Counted from the stretch's first letter, positions 44,298 to 57,720 are shown. The stretch is DNA of 64,000 nucleotides from Atherinomorus stipes (GCA_023101725.1 JALJCO010010201.1:186001-250000), one strand, 5' to 3'. A program made the numbers and translations. The notes: a model not told the origin generated them from the sequence alone.

Positions 44298-44990
44298 CAT
44301 GGACTGCATTGTCCCATCCCTGAGCTGCAGCCTTACTATGATGGAGGGGTTTGTGTATTCTGAGGATGCTCTGTATGAGCGGAGTCTAAGGCTTTATGCC
44401 CCTGGTGGAGTCAACCATGCCAAACGGGTCGCCAGGGGGAGGGACCAGACAAAGTGCAGTTAAAAGACCTTTTTGGAAAGAAAAAAAGGATTGGAGCCCA
44501 GTGTCTCATGCCCAGACGCGGGTCACCGAGGCCCCGCTTTGGAGCCCAGCCTAGCCTAAAGAGATGACATGGACCCCCTTCCTGTGGACAAACCACCTAC
44601 AGGAGGGACCATAGGACTCGTGTGCCGTGAGAGTTGGTCTGATCCTCGGCTGCATAAGCTGGCTCTAGGGACATGGAATGTCACCTCTCAGGTGGGGAAG
44701 GAGCCTGAGCTAGTGTACGAGGTTGAGTGGTTCTGACTCTATCATTGGATTCACCTCAACACACAGCTTGGGCACTGGAAACAGCAACCTTGAGAGGGGC
44801 TGGACCTTGTTCCTCTCTGGAGTTGCTCGCCGCGAGAGGTGCAGAGCAGGTGTGGGCATACTCATTGCCCCTTGGCTTTGTGCCTGTATGTTGGGGTTTA
44901 ACCCAGTGGACGAGAGGGCAGCCTCCTTTTGGGATAAATTTCCCTTCTGGGATAAAGTATTTTTCATTTCATTTCATTTCTGCCTTTGGG
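44298..44990 (+). mobile_element. Internally deleted LINE: 5' region and endonuclease start joined to a 3' tail
   Basis: 44298-44640 resembles a LINE 5' untranslated region. The plus strand then encodes LGTWNVTSQVGKEPEL (44667-44716) and, in a shifted frame, FTSTHSLGTG...ERGWTLFLSGVA and RAGVGILIAPW (44750-44880), the start of an apurinic-type endonuclease domain as in many fish LINEs. At about 44925 the sequence jumps to a LINE 3' tail (CCCTTCTGGGATAAAGTATT, then CATTT repeats). The whole reverse transcriptase is missing. The endonuclease frame is broken, so the copy is dead. Confidence 0.65.
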
Positions 44991-46020
44991 TGGTGGTTGG
45001 ATCCTGACTGTAGTTTGCACTGAAAGGCAGTTCAGACTATCCACCCTTGTTGGAGTCTAGAACTCCAAAAACAGCCGAACTCTAAACACACAATATACTA
45101 TAGTTAAAAACTTAGCTTAGAAATAGTATCAGGTCACAGTCTGATGAGAATTTCTATTTTAATTTTGACAACAATCTCAGCAAAATCAAACAAAACTTTT
45201 TTACACAGGTTTATCTAATCATGGGAGTCTAATCATATATTCAGGTTTCTGAATTTCACAATGATTTTGGTAAAATAGGAATATCCAATGTAACACAGTA
45301 TCAGTGTTTGCCAGTAAATTAACAGTATTGAACATAATATGTTCAATACTGTAAGGATTTTTTTAAACTTCCCATTTTTGCCACATTTCACTTGCAAACA
45401 TTTGAAGGAACTCTAAATCCCCCAAACAACAGACAAAAAGACTGATTTGTAATATATTGGAATTGGGGAGCTCTAACTGAAGGGTTGAATAATCAGATGG
45501 GATCGTATTTGCAAGTTTGAGCAGGGTCTTGTTATAAAAGGTTGAGGGGAAAAAAAAGGATCCAGAAGTTCACCAATAAACTTTGAATTAACAGATTTGA
45601 TTTGACTTCACAATTTGTGCCTACAGCATAATTTAAAATATATGAAGAGTTCATTTGCAAAACAGTTAACCACCATTTAGAAAAAACAGAGTTAACTGCT
45701 TTTCGTCACTGTCGGGTACAAACCTCCTATCTCCATTTAACATCATGAAAACCCTCTACTTCATGTGAGTGTGATTTGGTGAAATTATTCAAAAAGTAAA
45801 TTTGGGTTAGTTTATTTGCAGAAGCAGTTAACTCCGATTGCTTCATCACATCTGATCAAATGAAACAGCCTGTTGTTAAGTTCTATATAATGACCCATTA
45901 GTTTGAGTCAGGTACTGTATGCTGAAGCAGGGAAACTTCTAAAAAAATTTTAAGTTTTTCTGTGACACCTCCACTTTAAAGCCCATTCAACCTACAGTAA
46001 ATACAAACAGCAATGCTTTC
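44991..46020. other. No recognised gene or repeat
   Basis: AT-rich, single-copy-looking. A short palindrome, AATACTGTTCAATATTATGTTCAATACTGT-like, occurs around 45325-45352. Confidence 0.35.
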
Positions 46021-46490
46021 ATCCATATCCGGAGGTTGTTTTGTCCATCAGTATGTCCATTGTGAGAGAGCTTACGAATCCGGAGTGCTCCAGACAAAAC
46101 AGAGCAATACAACCGGAAATCGTGGCGACAGTATAAAGTCAAAGTTTACAAAGTTTACCCATTTGTGAAAATCGATGAAGAACAGTAGGAAGAGGGCATT
46201 TAAAAAGGTCAAAACTTTTAACTATAACTATGACCACTTTTAAGTGGTCGGACATGCCACTGCCGCATACACTAAGTTTTTCCTTTTCTTTCGTAAATGC
46301 AGCAAAACTATTTCCTCTACTGAGCCATGTTCGCGATTGTCAATGGCAGTAAATTTTGATGCAACACTGCCCCCCAGAGGGTGTATGAACCAACATTCAT
46401 AACAATGCTGAAACTAGACGGAGATATGAAGGCCAGTCGTGGAGACGTTTGGTATGGACGGACGGATTTCGTCTGTATCCAGACATATGA
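46021..46490. repeat. Possible MITE (CCATATCCGGAGG ... GTCTGTATCCAGAC)
   Basis: The segment is more CpG-bearing than its flanks and starts and ends with loosely inverted GTCCAT/ATGGAC and CCGGA motifs. Boundaries and family are uncertain. Confidence 0.3.
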
Positions 46491-46764
46491 CCTCAGTCAT
46501 GGATCAGAACAGTCTCATCTGCTTCAGAGATCACACTGAGACTTCCTTTGTCTCCTCCTCCATCCTGTAGGTTTCCTGCAGTCAGGTGAAGAAGCTATTC
46601 AGACCAAACTGAAATAATGCTGAACCTCCATCAGTATGATTTCCTTCATCTTGAAGCCCGTGATCAGTATCATTCCTGTCCCACAAATTGTTTCACTGGA
46701 AGATGCTTTCTAACTTTTCATTGTGATTTTCCTTGTGCTTTTCATATTCAAGTTGTTTTATGTT

Positions 46765-46965
46765 TCCTCCGCCAAGAAGGTAATGTTTTCGGTAGCTTTG
46801 GTTTTTCTGTCTGTCTGTCTGTCAGTCAGCAACTTTACCAAAAAAAGTGCTGGACGGATTGACCTGAAATTTTCACCAATCATGTGCCTCAGCCCAAGGA
46901 CGAAAACCATTACATTTTGGTGGTGATCCGGATCATGTTCTGAGCTGATAATGTCACAGGCAGCA
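46765..46965 (+). repeat. Widespread animal repeat (CTCCGCCAAGAAGGTAATG)
   Basis: CCTCCGCCAAGAAGGTAATG, TTTTCGGTAGCTTTGGTTTT, the (CTGT)n stretch, GCTGGACGGATTGACCTGAA and TTTTGGTGGTGATCCGGATC occur in fixed order in a repeat found in many animal genomes. The ORFs here (46617-46862, 46723-46926) run through this repeat and are not genes. Confidence 0.6.
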
Positions 46966-48292
46966 TAAAAAAGTGCACCAATGGATTTTTTTTTTTTTTT
47001 TTAAGAAAAAGAAAACCCACAATATGATCTTGCTGACACCTGGCTGTGCATTATTGAGTGCATTCAACATGAATAAAAATGTAAATTGAATCATTTTCAG
47101 AGATAGTCATTTTCATCTGCAGCATGAGTTAGAATAGCAGCTTCAGCAAAGAAATCAAGCCAAGTTAGACTGACATTTTACAGTTAAAATCTTTCCATTA
47201 CAACAACTATTTTCTTTAATTTCTCAGATTCATTTGACAAATTTGACATGTAAGAGCAAGAGACAATGATTATCTTTCCGAAAAACAACTCATACAGACT
47301 GTATTTGGGTTAAATGCCCAACATAATCTGCAACAATGCAAGTGCCACTTGTGATGCCACTTATCTATTTCTCTTTATTTTTCTGTAATTCTCTGTTCCC
47401 TTTTCCTCCTTTCGACTCCTGTCAGAGTGAGAAAGTGCTTCCACATCACTCTTTGACTTGGCTTTGATTCTGTTTCTGCATGTGACACTGTCAGCTTCAT
47501 TCTGTCTCTGATGATTTTCATTCCCCTCATTCTTTGTAAGCTTCTCACTCTGTGCTTCAGTGACTTTTTGAACTTCTATGGAATAAAGAATTCTTCCCGC
47601 ATTCCCCAATACCTCCGCCTTGTCTTGTTTCTCACCATTTTTTTTTATTACATAATAATGTCAGTCTCTGTCAGATGTGCTGACATTGTATTGAGTATCC
47701 CCAGTAGCCCTTAATGTGCCTACACATATGTTGAGATTGTTTCCTCTGAGAAACTGAAGTTGCACTAAAGTAACTCAAGATTGAAAACTTAAGATGCAAG
47801 TAAACTATAGAAAAAAAATCACTATAAAGCTTTAGAAGCTGTTCAAAGTTAAACAAATGAAAAATACAGCTAAATATTGTGTAGTGGAGTAGTGTGGTAA
47901 TCAGAGACGGCAGCATTCAGAGTTTTGTTCTCTGTGTTCAACCAGAAGAAATTAGCTGGAGGAAATCTACGGTACCCTGTCTGTATAAGAAACCATGTTT
48001 GTTCACAGAGTGTCAGAAATAAACCTGCTAAAAGATTTTAACCATGATTAACATGTTTGCAATGCTACGTATCCAGTGGAATTATACAGTATGGGGTTGA
48101 GGTTGTGACCAGTTGCTGCATCTGTTGCAGCCAGAAGCCAACACAGTCACGGCTGGTGTGTGAATTGCTAACTTCAGATGAGCTTGAAACATTTCCTTTA
48201 GCTTTACGCTGCATATTCGGTGTAATGATGAAGTGATGATGGGGCGTGGATTCAAAATCTGGGACTTTAAACATCCCTTTAAATATACAGTA
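46966..48292. other. No recognised gene
   Basis: AT-rich with a poly-T tract at 46987-47002. The ORFs at 47361-47609 and 47671-47916 (minus) show no domain. Confidence 0.4.
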
Positions 48293-51200
48293 CACTGTAA
48301 CGAATTTCTGTAAATTTACGGTGAATTTACTACAGTATCTTACCGTTTTTCAAAATAATTGTAAAATACTGTTAAATAGTCATCCCTGCATGTAAATTAA
48401 CAGTTAATGTAAACAAACTGTAAATTAACAGTTAATGCTAACAAACTGTAATTTAACAGTATAATACAGTATTTTCTGTCACGCGGTGGAATTGGACCCA
48501 CATTCCTTCACAAGTCTTGTAACTATCCATCAGCATCTCACTGATAATTGTAGGCTTATGTTTCTGTTTTGATGATTTTACTTCTTGTTGATCATACTTT
48601 TAACATTACTCAAGTCATTTTTGAGTGATGAGATGTGATGGGATATTCCTGGACCTGACTTTGAACAACACAGCTTCTTCATCATTCAGAGCAGTACATG
48701 TGGACTTCATCCAAAGAGGTAAAATGATTTTTATCTCCATAAACTTACAGTGTGAAGATTATTAAACTGACATTATAAAAAAAGAGCATTAGGTCTGTTT
48801 CAGCTGGTCAGGCTGCTTAGCTTGGCAAAGCAAGCTCTGAACTCAGTTAGCTAATGTTAGCAAGCTGGCATTGCTTCTGACCTTTGTAACGTGTAACTTA
48901 TCACTTTCTCATCTAACTTCATTTAAAAGTCCTTTCAAATACAGGCAAGTTTATCAACAGTACATCAGGTTTAGAGTAGTTCTGGAGATCAGGTAATGTT
49001 TGGGCATCCTTACACTCAATAGAAGCTAGCTAAAAAAAAATAGACAGTTAAGGTAACTATTTCAATCTGCATTTCATTTTCTGCGATGCCACCTGTGATG
49101 ATAAACAGTCATTTCTGACCTCACTTGACCTGATGATTTAAACAGTGTTGCCTCTGTGATATAGTGCTTGCAGGACAAAAAAACAAACAAAAAAAAACAA
49201 AACAGTAGGCCAGACTGCTTCACCTTCACACAGAAAATTGAAGTCTGTTGCGTTTGCTCTATCTGCTTTGTTTTGCAGACCAAAGTTGCTGAGTGAGATA
49301 GAACTGTTCTACGTTTATATATCTATGGGTAAAGTTAAAATGCACTACCTGTGCGCAGTCTCTAAAAAAATTCCCAGGGAAAATTGTCACTAAAACCATG
49401 TTATGAATAGGCTTCTTGGCCGAAATGCAAGGGCTTTCACTTATGTTTTACTCCATTCAGCAAAAGAAATCACTTAAACTGGCATTTATTTAAATGAACA
49501 TGTGTTGGTTAATCACCAATAACAGTGTGAAGACTAACTTGTGATTATTTGTGCAATTATAGAGCTGTCTGTACAACCAAAAATGGGAAGGAATGGGCGG
49601 ATCATCAAAAGGGAGAGAGGACCTGGACGTGCCATTATTTCATCAGATGTAAAGGTGAGGTGTGTTCTTCTCAGACGCAACATTAAATTTATGTTAAACA
49701 CATTTTATTATACTCCATAGTAGTAATACCAGTCTTTCTCATTGAGTTTATAAATTAAAAACAAATAAGCTTTTAACTTCATGTTAATTAGATAATCACA
49801 TACTGTAGGCAAATCTGTTAATTTAAACTGTATTTTTCATAATAGCCCGGTATTTTTAACTTTCTAACAACATGCCACCAGCCTACTGACTTAGCCCTCG
49901 TAAGAGGTAACCTCCCTCCCTAAACTATAACAACTAACCACTCTTTTTTTCTGTCTCTTGCTGTTCTCTCTTCTTAACTATTTTTATTTTACCTCTCCCT
50001 GCAACAGTTTATTGCTCTGGCCCTTTTCTTTCCCCTTATGTCTTTTATTTTTTTGCATCCCTCCATTAGTCTATTTCACATTTTTATATTTAGGTGACGT
50101 TGTGTTACTAAATTTTTGTACGTCTGTTTGTTTGGCAGGCACGAGTCATCAGTGATTGAGGATACCACCAATGCTGCAGTCAAGTACTCCCACTGTACAC
50201 TGTCTTCCCCCTTTACTTCTCTTTCTCTAATTTCACTGTTCACATTGTTCACATCTACATGTACAAAAGACTTGCTGACAAGCTAAACTGTTCTGTTACA
50301 CTGCACTTGATGCTATTTTAATTAAACGTTATACTGTTCTTGAAGCTATTTTAAAGGTGATAGCTACAACTTTTTCATCAAAACAATATTTTTTTAAAAA
50401 AGTAATACACCCACAGAACGTCTAGTGGGGTGAAGAATAAAAGTGTTAAGTTTATCCCCAATTTTTTTATAGCATATGAATTATTGTTTTATAAATTTGA
50501 TGGGTCCCAAAAATAAATATTTACATCTGATTACCATGTCAATGTCATGATTCTTCACTGTTAGCATTAGCTCTGGAGTTGCCAGCTCAATTGCTATGTG
50601 CAGAAGTAGCATCTTCGTTACCTTACTTTTGTCTTTACTTTTTTATTCAAGGTCAGAGTTCAGGAATGACTGGCAATAACATTAAATCAACATTAAATCT
50701 TATGATTATTTTGGAAAATGGTGTTAGTGGGAGAGCTCCATAAACTGTCAGTTCTTGATTCTTGATTCTTTTCTTCAGCTAGCACAAAGCAAAGCAAAAG
50801 CACAATAAGGTACACAATTTAAGAAAAATACAAGAAAAGTCATTACTTGCATATTAGGACTTGAGGATGTTACCTGCTGTCATGATAAAAGGAGGAATAA
50901 ATGGAAAATGGTCCAGACTGACTTGCTGTTCAGTCCAGAATTTCAAAAGCCCTGTATGATGTTATAAGTTAATTTGTGGGGATTTATAGGAAATTAATGC
51001 AAATTAGCAGATGTATTAAGCATTGAGAATAAACTGCTGTGTACTGTAAAATATACCATAACACAATTATTCTACTGTCATGTACTGTACTCCAAAATAC
51101 AGTTGTACACTGTTAAAATAACAGTAAATGTGCTGTAAAATTACCACACCACCCAATGTTATCCTACAGTAATATACTGTAATTCAAAATACAGTACTAT

Positions 51201-51305
51201 ACTGTTAAAAAATTTTACAGTAGGTGCACTGTAAAATAACAGTAAATTACTGGCGTCCCTGCTGCCAGTAATTTACTGTTATTTTACAGTGAAATTCTTA
51301 CAGTG
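48293..51305. mobile_element. CACTA-like non-autonomous element, ~3.0 kb
   Basis: The left end CACTGTAACGAATTTCTGTA and the right end, inverted CACTGTAAGAATTTCACTGTA, match with small indels. The flanks (GTA and TAC) extend the palindrome. Many ACTGTAAAAT / ATTTTACAGT subterminal repeats lie within 250 bp of each end, as in CACTA elements. The interior is gene-poor. Short exon-like pieces (a donor-like AAAGAG/GTAAAA near 48720 and an open stretch 49561-49652 ending AAAG/GTGAGG) could be relics of a spliced transposase gene, but no domain is recognisable. Confidence 0.55.
51227..51291. repeat. Perfect 28-bp hairpin
   Basis: 51227-51254 (CACTGTAAAATAACAGTAAA and on to TTACTGGC) is perfectly complementary to 51264-51291 with a 9-base loop GTCCCTGCT. 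It lies at the subterminal right end of the CACTA-like element and could be a nested foldback of the same family. Confidence 0.9.
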
Positions 51306-54300
51306 TACTTGAGGACTAAAAAGACCCCGTATTCACTCCACCTTGTCTCTTTTGCCATTTTTCTGAATGAATCGTGATTTCATCATTTCATATTGTGGCA
51401 AAGATGATGTGTCAGCAGAGGAAAAAGTACTCCAACAGCAGGCTTGAGGTAGTAGAAAGTCAGGTTTTACATTTATTCAGCACACCAAACTCTGTAACAG
51501 CCCCTGTGCTATTAGCCAAGGCAGAGAGAACCACAATACTGCACAGTACCTCCTATATACACCTGGAGGCACTGCCCTCAGACCAATCAGGCTTATTATA
51601 GCAGACTTCTGAAAGATTTAAAAAAAAAAAAATCAATCAATAAAAATATTAACAGAACATGCCTATGTTAAAACATGTCCTAGTCAATTATTCAGCTAAA
51701 GAATAATTCAAACATAATGGAAATAAAAAGGAATACTTTTACAATCCTCTAGATTCACCTTTCTACCTCATCAGATCTATTCAATTATTTAATCAGCGTT
51801 AAGAACACACCCACTCACATTCTCCAAGACAGAATGTGAATGTGAGAGGGCAATGAACAGAATCCTCTTATGAGAAACATTTTCAAAGGGAATCATTTAT
51901 CATAAAAACATAAGTAAACATAGGTAGGCTTTAAGTTATCACAAAAAGTCACAAAGTTCATAAAGGAGCAAGTGCTTCCTCATATATATCAGTTATACTT
52001 TGCAAGTGAGCCAAAATAACATCATATTGTTGTTGGAAATAGCCTACAGTACAGTGTCAAGATCACTAAAAAAGGCATCTTTTTCTTAAAAAAAAACAAA
52101 ACAAAAAAAAAAACATTTAATTATTTGTTAGTTTCTGACTTTGGGGAAAAACAGTGATATTCCCCTTAATGTATCTAAGCTCCTCAACCACATCACAACC
52201 ATTTTAATGATTTTTTTTTTTTTTTTTTTGATAAATCATTTCATATTTCATTACCTCCATTCACTGAGCTTCCCCTGGGAATGTTTGAAGCCCCCTGGGC
52301 AGGCCTGGTTCACACTTTAAAGCCTCTGATCTGGTAGACTCAAAGAACCAGAATATGACTGACAAGATGGATTTCTCTTCCAAGCTTCTTTTATGAAGCT
52401 TGTGACATCAAAAAGACCCTCTTAAGTGCTGCATGACTTTATGTCAGTCACTAGATTACAATCTTTGCACACGGACTCATGCAACACGTTTTGATGCAGG
52501 AAAACACAGCAAAACCCTTTTTTTCCCCCTCACTGAATGAATGTCAAGTAAAACATGAATAGAAAAAAAAAAAATCATAAATGGAGATAGATTACCAGTC
52601 ACCCAAGCTGTCCAATAAAGATGCTTATGAGTTGATTTGGTTTCAATCCCTTGTGAATACAAATGGCAGATGGCATTACATGATTAAGATATTAAACAAG
52701 TTTGTGAATGGGAGTCATTGCCACTGGATTGAAACTTTTGTAAGCTTTGTGTCTCCACAGCATTAAGATGTGCCTTCCAGTGCTGTCAGAGTATTTGTGC
52801 TGTCATGATCTGATGTATGGGTCTATCCAGATTCATGGTGACTTAGAAGATTACATGTCATCATTCATTTATCTGAGTGTGTTTGTGTGAGATACACAGC
52901 TGGTCAAAGTTCTCTTAAAATGTAGGCTATTATTAGGTTATTATACTTATTCAAGCATGTTTCATGATAAGTAGGTAACCGAACAACACCAGTAATACAT
53001 TTGTAATGCTGCATTCATACATAAATTCACCTGACTTTACTTGGCTGGTTTCAGGGGGAATGTTTCCATAGTAACACAAATATTCCTTCCTGGGTTAGTG
53101 GACTTCAAAGATATTTTGCAGTTTTATTACACAGACATTTATTTCTGCTATCAACAATTTCCTGGGGACGTACAGAAAATGGCAAAAATGTCATCATGTC
53201 AGGGTTTACAACAATAACCTGTGAATCGGTTCACTGGATCTGCTGAAATTGCTGTTTTGTTTTTTTTTAAAGGAAAATAAAGTTGGTTACGGTACTAAAA
53301 ACCTATATTCACCATTCAGTCTTTAGCCTTCTTCATATACTGCAGCTGTTAACACATGAACTTTGATCTTTTAACTGTAAGCTCATTTATGTGTTAAGGC
53401 TTGTCCAGGTATTTGTTTTAGTGATGTAAGTGCAAAAACTAAACATTCAGTTCGGCTAACTTGGCTAATTTGTCACCAGGTTTAGTTGCTTTACAGATTT
53501 CCATAACTACAGCCACTGAATGAATGAAAAGAAACCTTAACCAATTCATAGAGTTTAGAGTCATCAATCATCACTGGCAGGACAGGATGTAGTTGTCTGC
53601 TACGTGTGAGGTGCACAGATTGAGGGAGGTGGGCTCGTACAGCTGCAAGACAGAGGCAGAGCAGAAAACATGATTCCAGGGAATTGTGTACTGATAGTGT
53701 ACTATTTTGCTCACATCTTACTTGCAGAAGCCTTTCATATGGTCTGTCACTGTTCTTACTTTTTTTTACCCTCTGAAAACATAAAAAAAACTCCATGAAG
53801 TGGTTAATAAAAAAAAAAAGTGAATAAAAGCATTTCCATTGAGATTAGAATGTATTATAATACATTTTCCCAAAGAAAAATAGAGGAGGAAAAACAAAGG
53901 GGTGGAGGCAAGAATAAAATGTGCATGATGCAATGATGCCATGAATTTGTCAGTTTGTGAACATTGTCCTGTAGTAATATTTAGCAACTTTTTTTTTTTT
54001 TTTTTTTTTTTTGGACAGACTTTAGTTCTGCATTATGACACTGTGCTTTAGCCTTAAAATTGCTGAAAGCAGTACTCCACAAACATGGGGGTACTCTGAA
54101 AATGCTGGCTGCAAGTCTTTTCTCTAGGTGGCTACGCAACCACATAAGTAGATTTTTCACCACAATGGCATTGTAACATAAGCCTGCCATTGGTGTTGTA
54201 AAAATCAGCTGTCATTTGACCTCTGCTGACTCATCTGCTAGCTTGCCACCCACACAAGTGAGGCAGCAAAACCTGAATGCTGATTTTGTCAGATAATGTG

Positions 54301-54499
54301 CATAAAATTAGTCTTTTATTGGAACAGAAGTATGGACTCACTGCTTTCAAACTGACCAAAGCTAAACTACCTTAATGATGGAGTTTTCAGTCAGCTTCAG
54401 GCTTGTTATGCTGCCAGACCAAATAAATACAAATACAGAAGCATATAGTATGAAAGAAACTTCATAAGGACCTTGGCTGATTGAACTACCTGTGGGCGC
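51306..54499. other. No recognised gene
   Basis: Single-copy-looking AT-rich sequence with poly-A/T tracts at 51619, 52090-52113, 52210-52229 and 53991-54012. The longest ORF (53491-53796, minus, 101 codons) has no recognisable domain. Confidence 0.4.
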
Positions 54500-54753
54500 A
54501 TACAGTAAGAGAATCAAACACATGTAAACGTGAAACTGTCAATAATAAAATCTGATCACAGCAAATGGTCAGACACACCTGGATTAATCATTTCATCCAA
54601 TCTTGAAAGACAGGAGACAAACATGCAATACTATGTTCAGGAAGCACTGGAGCTGTGCATAAAGCCCATTGACCACAGCTGGTTTAGTGACTGGTTGGAA
54701 CAACAGGGGATTGAGTTCCTGGATGGGAAAAAAAGTGCAATATAAATCTAATC

Positions 54754-54799
<46 letters not shown>

Positions 54800-54800
54800 G
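54500..54800 (+). mobile_element. Probable LINE/SINE 3' end with (ATT)n tail
   Basis: AAAGTGCAATATAAATCTAA followed by a (TTA)n run at 54755-54799 has the form of a fish retroposon 3' tail. The plus-strand frame 54530-54745 upstream (ALELCIKPIDHSWFSDWLEQ) has no domain that I recognise. Confidence 0.4.
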
Positions 54801-54833
54801 TCAGGCTTTCCGGAACTTTCCGGAATCTAGGCA

Positions 54834-55490
54834 TTTCCTCTTCCTGGCCATTTTAACAATAGCTGTCCCTACTCTGTTGCACTTTGTAAATCGGATAAAC
54901 GCCAACCATATTTAAGTTTACACTGATTCCCGACTGAAGTGATGCTAAGGAAGAAGTATATCAAAGGGATTGATTTGCCACGGTAAAGGGCCGAACTTTA
55001 TAATAAAACAACGCAGCACGTTTGTTTGTAGCTGGCAGACTACACAGCTAGTGTTAGCAGGCTAGCGTTAGCCAGCTTGATGACGTGTCTAACTTTGTGC
55101 AGCTGAAAACACACAAGCATCTGAAAGCGTCTCCTTTCTTGGCAGTCCCCAGTTGTTCCACTGGAAACGGGGAGGTACAGACCCGATTTTCAGATGCTTG
55201 TGTGTTTTAAGACGCACAAAGTTAGGCACGTCAGCTAACGCTAGCCTGCTAATGCTAGCCTGCTAACGCTAGCTGTGTAGTCTGCATCATTGAAGTGCTG
55301 GCTACAAACAAACGTGCTACGTTGTTTTATTATAAAGTTCGGCACTTCACTCCGGCGAATCGCTTTGATCCACTTCTTCCTTAGCATCCCTTCAGGCGGG
55401 AATCCATGAAAATTTAAGTAGGGTCAGCGTTTATTCAATTCACGAAGTGGAACAGAGCAGGGACATTGAACTGGACCGGAAGAGAACCGG
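54834..55490. mobile_element. Foldback element with ~300-bp inverted arms
   Basis: The left arm 54834-55126 pairs with the right arm 55188-55490 around a spacer of about 60 bp. Shared blocks include GCTAAGGAAGAAGT, AACTTTATAATAAAACAACG, GCACGTTTGTTTGTAGC, AGACTACACAGCTAG and ACACACAAGCATCTGAAA. Identity looks like 80-90% with small indels. The right arm has an extra GCTAACGCTAGCCT-type tandem duplication. No ORF of note occurs. The superfamily is unknown. Confidence 0.8.
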
Positions 55491-56660
55491 CTAAGTGTTT
55501 CAAGTTCCGGACGCCGGGACACGGAAGCGTGATAATCCCCTATCGCGGGACATGATTTTTACTTTTTGAACCAGGAATATCCACCTCTAACAATATCTGA
55601 CCTGAAAATACAGAAATCAGAGTTAGAGAGTATGTTTATTTGCATTGCTTTTGAAAATCATATACCTATCAAATATAATTCACACACTTGTTTAAACAGA
55701 GGGCTGTGTATTCTTACAGTGGTGGACTGCAGACTGAGGGTCACATATGAGTGTAAAAAAAAAAAATAAATCATGCTGTTTTTGTTTTTGATTTTTAATA
55801 ATTACTTTAATACTCTAAACATTACCTGAAAATCCAATGGCCAAAACTGAGGGGTTTGGTCATTGGATTTTCATGGCTTAGAAGGGGCTTCTGCTACTGC
55901 TGCATGCAGCTGATACACTCAAAAACATGTGACAAAGGGATGCGAAATTCTTTCAACAACCACAAAATACAGCAAATGAAGTCATTGTTGTTCGGACAGC
56001 TCCTCACACAAGACAATCAACGCTGCTGTCCATGATGCTAAAAGAATTGGATCAGGTCACCTGCATCATACGGAAAATTTGATTAATTAATTATATCACA
56101 TAAATAAATAAGCAAACAAATTAATGCCATTCTTTCTTTTTTCAGAAACATTAGGAACATTATGTAAAAAATAAATAACCTGCAGACTACTTTTAGAGCT
56201 CCCCATTGATTGAATGCCTTTTGGGGAGTTCATCTGCTTTTCAGGTGAGCCAAGATCCCCTAACTCTACTCTCCTTAACTACTGGTATTGTCCTGTGACT
56301 TCAAATTTAGTTTTCTGTTGTTGGTTCAGGGCCATTCACCACACTCTCCTGGCCGCAGCAGTAGAAACTAGGAACTCACAGGACAATAGTACTCGTTCGT
56401 TTGTTCATTCATCTTAAAGTATTGATCAAATTAAGGAGTTTTGCTAGATGCTGTCTTATTGAGAGGCTCATTCATTTTGCCCTGTTCTCTCCCATTATAT
56501 TGACACATGAGGATCTACGACTAATCTAAATATTATCCAAAGGGGTCAGAGTGAAACAAAAATTTTACTGGTGAGTAAATGCACGTATGAATCCCTAGAA
56601 ATAAGGTCCATGTTGAAAAAAAAAAAGTGTCCTTTAAATCTGCTTTGGTACAAGTCAAAG
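55491..56660. other. No recognised gene
   Basis: The first 60 bases are CpG-rich and may be the outer edge of the foldback element. The remainder is AT-rich without known features. ORF 55566-55769 is chance. Confidence 0.35.
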
Positions 56661-57260
56661 GCTGTAAAAAATATGGATGTAGTATCCGGTCTCGTCTGAA
56701 TAGTTGGACGTGTCCCACCATCGCCATCTTGCTGCGTTGTGTGTGTCGTCACAAATAAAACGAGCAAAGCACGGCCTCTGGATAAATGATTGACAGCTTG
56801 CGTACTCTGGGCTAAACACTAACCGAGCTAACTCGAAACTAACAGGAGCTAACAAAGATTAGCCCCCTAAGCGGTGGTGTAAAGGTAAAACACGCTTAGA
56901 CTTGCTATTTGACTAAAACCCGCTGATGTTCTACTCTGCTAAGGACTGAGACCTTACTGAGAGCAAACAAGGAGCTAACTAGGAGCCACCAGTCAGCAGG
57001 CCGGGCTTCCAGTCTGCCACATGTCAATCATAAGGACACGCCCTTAATTATGTGTAATTTCAAGATTAAACAACATCTAAACAGATGAGTTATAAAAAAA
57101 AAATCACCCCCTCACAGTTGACTTGAAGGTAAACTTGACCGATTAATTCTAAAATGATTTTTTAAACCAGGCTGAAACATTTTATTTTTTTTTAACATGG
57201 GAGTCAATGGGGACTTGCTCTGTTTTGCAGCCAGCCCCTAGCGGATGAAGGGAGAACTAC
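56661..57260 (-). repeat. Dispersed ~650-bp repeat, copy B
   Basis: This is the inverted partner of 19222-19875, roughly 80% identical by eye over its full length. It includes the CCCCTAGCGGATGAAGGGAG edge and the CGCCATCTTG motif. The two copies differ by many substitutions and small indels, so they are old, independent insertions. Confidence 0.75.
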
Positions 57261-57720
57261 AAATATTTACTTCTTCCTGGTAGCTTCATAGTTGGCCACC
57301 GGAAGTTGCCACTTGGTACAGTTACATCTGAAGTGTTTTAAAGGGAAGCACTCCACAGAGCTAAACCAACAGACCACTGAAGAAAATGTATCTACAGAAA
57401 CTTTTTCTTTATTTCACTAGTATGTGGAGGCTGTGGAGGAAATGAAAACCAGAAAATAAGATTATTTATATGTAGCCTACATTTCTCTTTCATGTTTGTT
57501 CTTTTGTTGTTGTTACAATTTCACCTACTGTATAAATGTAGAAGCAATACGCTTCTACATTTAACTAAATGGTCTTTATCAGAGCATTAGAGTGCATTAG
57601 AGGTTTGAAAATGCTTTATTTGCATTCAGGTTATGATTTTAAAAATCATATCTAGTCATGTCTAGACCAATGAACAACTGGCATGTATTTAGTCTCTTTA
57701 GTTTAACCCTTTTCTACCCA
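57261..57720. other. No recognised gene or repeat
   Basis: AT-rich. A palindrome, AAATGTAGAAGC ... GCTTCTACATTT, lies at 57535-57563. Confidence 0.4.
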
